Below are positions 50,801-53,800 of a stretch of 64,000 nucleotides of DNA, one piece after another. The notes beneath the pieces were generated by a model. It was not told where the DNA came from and made no database searches. It saw only the letters and a list, made by a program, of their open reading frames with translations. Numbering within the stretch: the first letter of the stretch is position 1; each line of letters starts with the position of its first letter. The DNA is taken from the NCBI RefSeq assembly GCF_026151205.1, contig NC_087077.1, positions 2,540,001 through 2,604,000 of the forward strand. Direction: 5' to 3'. Source of the DNA: Bolinopsis microptera. Taxonomy: Eukaryota > Ctenophora > Tentaculata > Lobata > Bolinopsidae. Position numbers and translations under genes: made by a program.

Positions 50801-53800
50801 CAGGATTGTCTAGTAACTTGAGTTGCTTTGAAACCAGGCTGTTGAACACTCCATCAGGAATGAAAAGGGCTGGTTGAATTCCACCGGTGTTTTCTATTAG
50901 TTCCTTGATGTTGACAAGACCTTTATCCGCTTTTATGTTTGACAATCTTTCAATGCACTCGGCTTTGAAAACTTTGAAAAGTTCAGCTCCTGCAGAAAAT
51001 GTCCCTGTTTTTGTGCGTCCTCTGGCCGTTTCGCTGGCGTCATCTTCCGAATAGCTGAACTTTCCATCCATAGATTGAGTAATAGCTTCTGTAAACTGAC
51101 TGATTAAAGAGACCAGAGCTTGTCTTGGATCCACGGACTCTTCCCCTACATCTTCTAGAATAGACCTGTGTTTCGCTCGTTGCTCGGTTATCTTCTCTGA
51201 GACCTCCGGTAGTACCTTCTTCAGATGACTGATGAGGATGTCACAGAGCTGGCTGCTGAGATATCTTGTTCCCATTCTGTCTGCTAGATCAGGAAACGTC
51301 TCCTGGAAATACTGCTCCTCCATCTCCATGACTTCTTCAACAGGAACATTCATCTCCAGCATCTTGTTATTCTTGTTTATCACCCCAATCAAACCTAACT
51401 TCATACCAACCTTGCTACCTTCTAAAACCTCATGAGCTTCTTTACCTCGCTCCATGAGATCACATTTAGTTACAACAGCCAGGGTCCTAGACCCACTTTG
51501 ATCGACTTCCCGCGCCAGTTTCAAGGAATCAGAGTTGGCAATATCCACGTTCCCTGGAGAAACAGCCAGTATTATGCTGTTTGGCCGGCTGATGTAAGAA
51601 AGCACCATTTTCTCAATCTTACGGTCTATGTCTTTAGGCTGGTCCCCAATTGCTATTTTAGTTAGCCCAGGCAGATCAACTAAAGTCAAAGAGGGTGTTT
51701 TTGTGGAGTGTAACTTCAGGTGTATGGCCTTTTCATTGATGCCCTTATCTTTACCACATATCCTGTCAGTATCCGCTATAATCTCGTCTTGAACCCTCTC
51801 CATATCAGTGAAGACCTTATCTTCGGAATGTAAGAATTTAGCCCAAGTATGTCTCATCTCCCCTTCTATCTCCATCCCCTTATCTTCCTTTATCATCTGC
51901 AGGACTAGAGGTCGTCTTGTAACAATCCCAGATCCTCGAGGTAGGAAGTTCTGTTTAGCGATACTCTCCAGGACGCTGCTCTTGCCAGCACTCTGACTCC
52001 CTACTACTACGATCTGGGGGAGGTCTATGTCCTTGCATGATACTCCTGATGCTGTGAAGACATCTTGTAGTTTGTTTAGAGTCGCAAGGAACTTGTCCAT
52101 TATTGCTAGTAGGGGGTAAGATGAGTGGATAATTTGTATCTAAAGAAAATTGTACTGCAATAATTCACGAATACTTATCTGTCGTCATCGTTTTCATGGT
52201 TCAAGATTTACTTTATTACCATCGATATTTATCGCGTTTAAAACTCGACCCAAAAACGCTTGATGTGCAAACGACAGAGAAATACAATAGAGTAAACTCA
52301 AGTATTGAATTGATATCTCGTTATCAAAGCAGCCAACTAAACACTGCCAATCTTGTGACAAAAACGTATTATGTTTTGTCAGTCAAACTCTCGTTCAATT
52401 CACATGTCGAAGTAAGTTAGGCTGTCAAATCGTGTCACTTGTTTTTAATAAACCGACGTCCTGATACTCTGATATGCGGGACACATTCAGAATCACACTG
52501 CTTTAAAATAATTTAATAAGTTAACGAAACGAGTTATTCTCGTTGTAAAATAATGATAACACTTTTACTCTCATCCAAATACATCCCCAAAAAGTCACTT
52601 ATATTACTTATATTATTTCTGTTGCTACTGTATTATTTCTGTTCCTACTGTAACATTTTCGAGCAATGACCGCCTACTAAATACTGAATCCTTATAACCC
52701 GCAGTTCCATTACCAACATCAGATGCTTCCTGGGTGAAGTGGGTAGAAGATAATATTCCTATATCACTAGACTTTGTTGGTCTAAGTCAGAGTGTTATTG
52801 AGAACAAGATACTTGCAAGGTAAGCTGCTGTACTGAGCTATTAGTTAAACCTTCTTCAATTATTGATGTTTTTTAATATGACCTGACGTTGGGTAAATAG
52901 CATGTCCGATATAATGTGAAATATTTCAGGAATGCAGTGCTGTCAAAGAAGGTGGGTCACCTGATGGAGCAAACTGCGATAACACTATCCAGTCCTGTCT
53001 CTCCTCTAGTCCTCGTTCAGAGACGTATTGTTGGTGAGTTACACTTTTAGCTCAAATAATGGTTATTTCAAACCCAACATGACACTTATAATTTCTCACA
53101 TTTATTCAAAATCGCTGTAATTTGAAATGTTTTAATTAAATGGTATTCCTTCGTTTTAACCTCATTTAGCACTTTATACCATTTAAGTACAATAGTAACC
53201 CTCACATCTCCCATCTCAATCCTCAGAATACATGGAGGTACTACCACCAACCCTACCCGCCCGAGTACGCACTACCAAAGCTGTGGGAGGATCTGAACTC
53301 TACAAATACTGGCTATCACTGGAGATAGAGCATTATTCGGCAACACGTGACAAGATAGCACGTGACTTGAAGACCCTCCACGCTAAACTAATCCAGGGTT
53401 TCTCTACCCTGAGTGAGAAGGAGCTGGTTGTTTACCAGGCTATTTACAGGTCAGTGAAGTTTTTAATAATGTGCTTCTTTATCTTTTATCTCTCGCATTG
53501 ATATCTCACGTTTTGGGTTATTATGTGAGAAACAAAAATCCTGGCACAAATGTTATTTATTATAATTTGATTATACTTTTTTGTCTTCATGCAACCCTTT
53601 AATCTTTCAATTACAATCTATTCAGGAACCAGCCGCCACAAAGTTGGCTGTACGAGGCTGTGTCCCCGAACAAGCTAACCAACTTGTCGTGGATCAGAGT
53701 CCTGTTTGAAGCACGTGCCCAACTAATCACACTACACGAGGGAGGCAGTGGTATATGGGCTGGATGTCTGGCTGATCCTAGAGTTCTTCTTCATTCCTTG

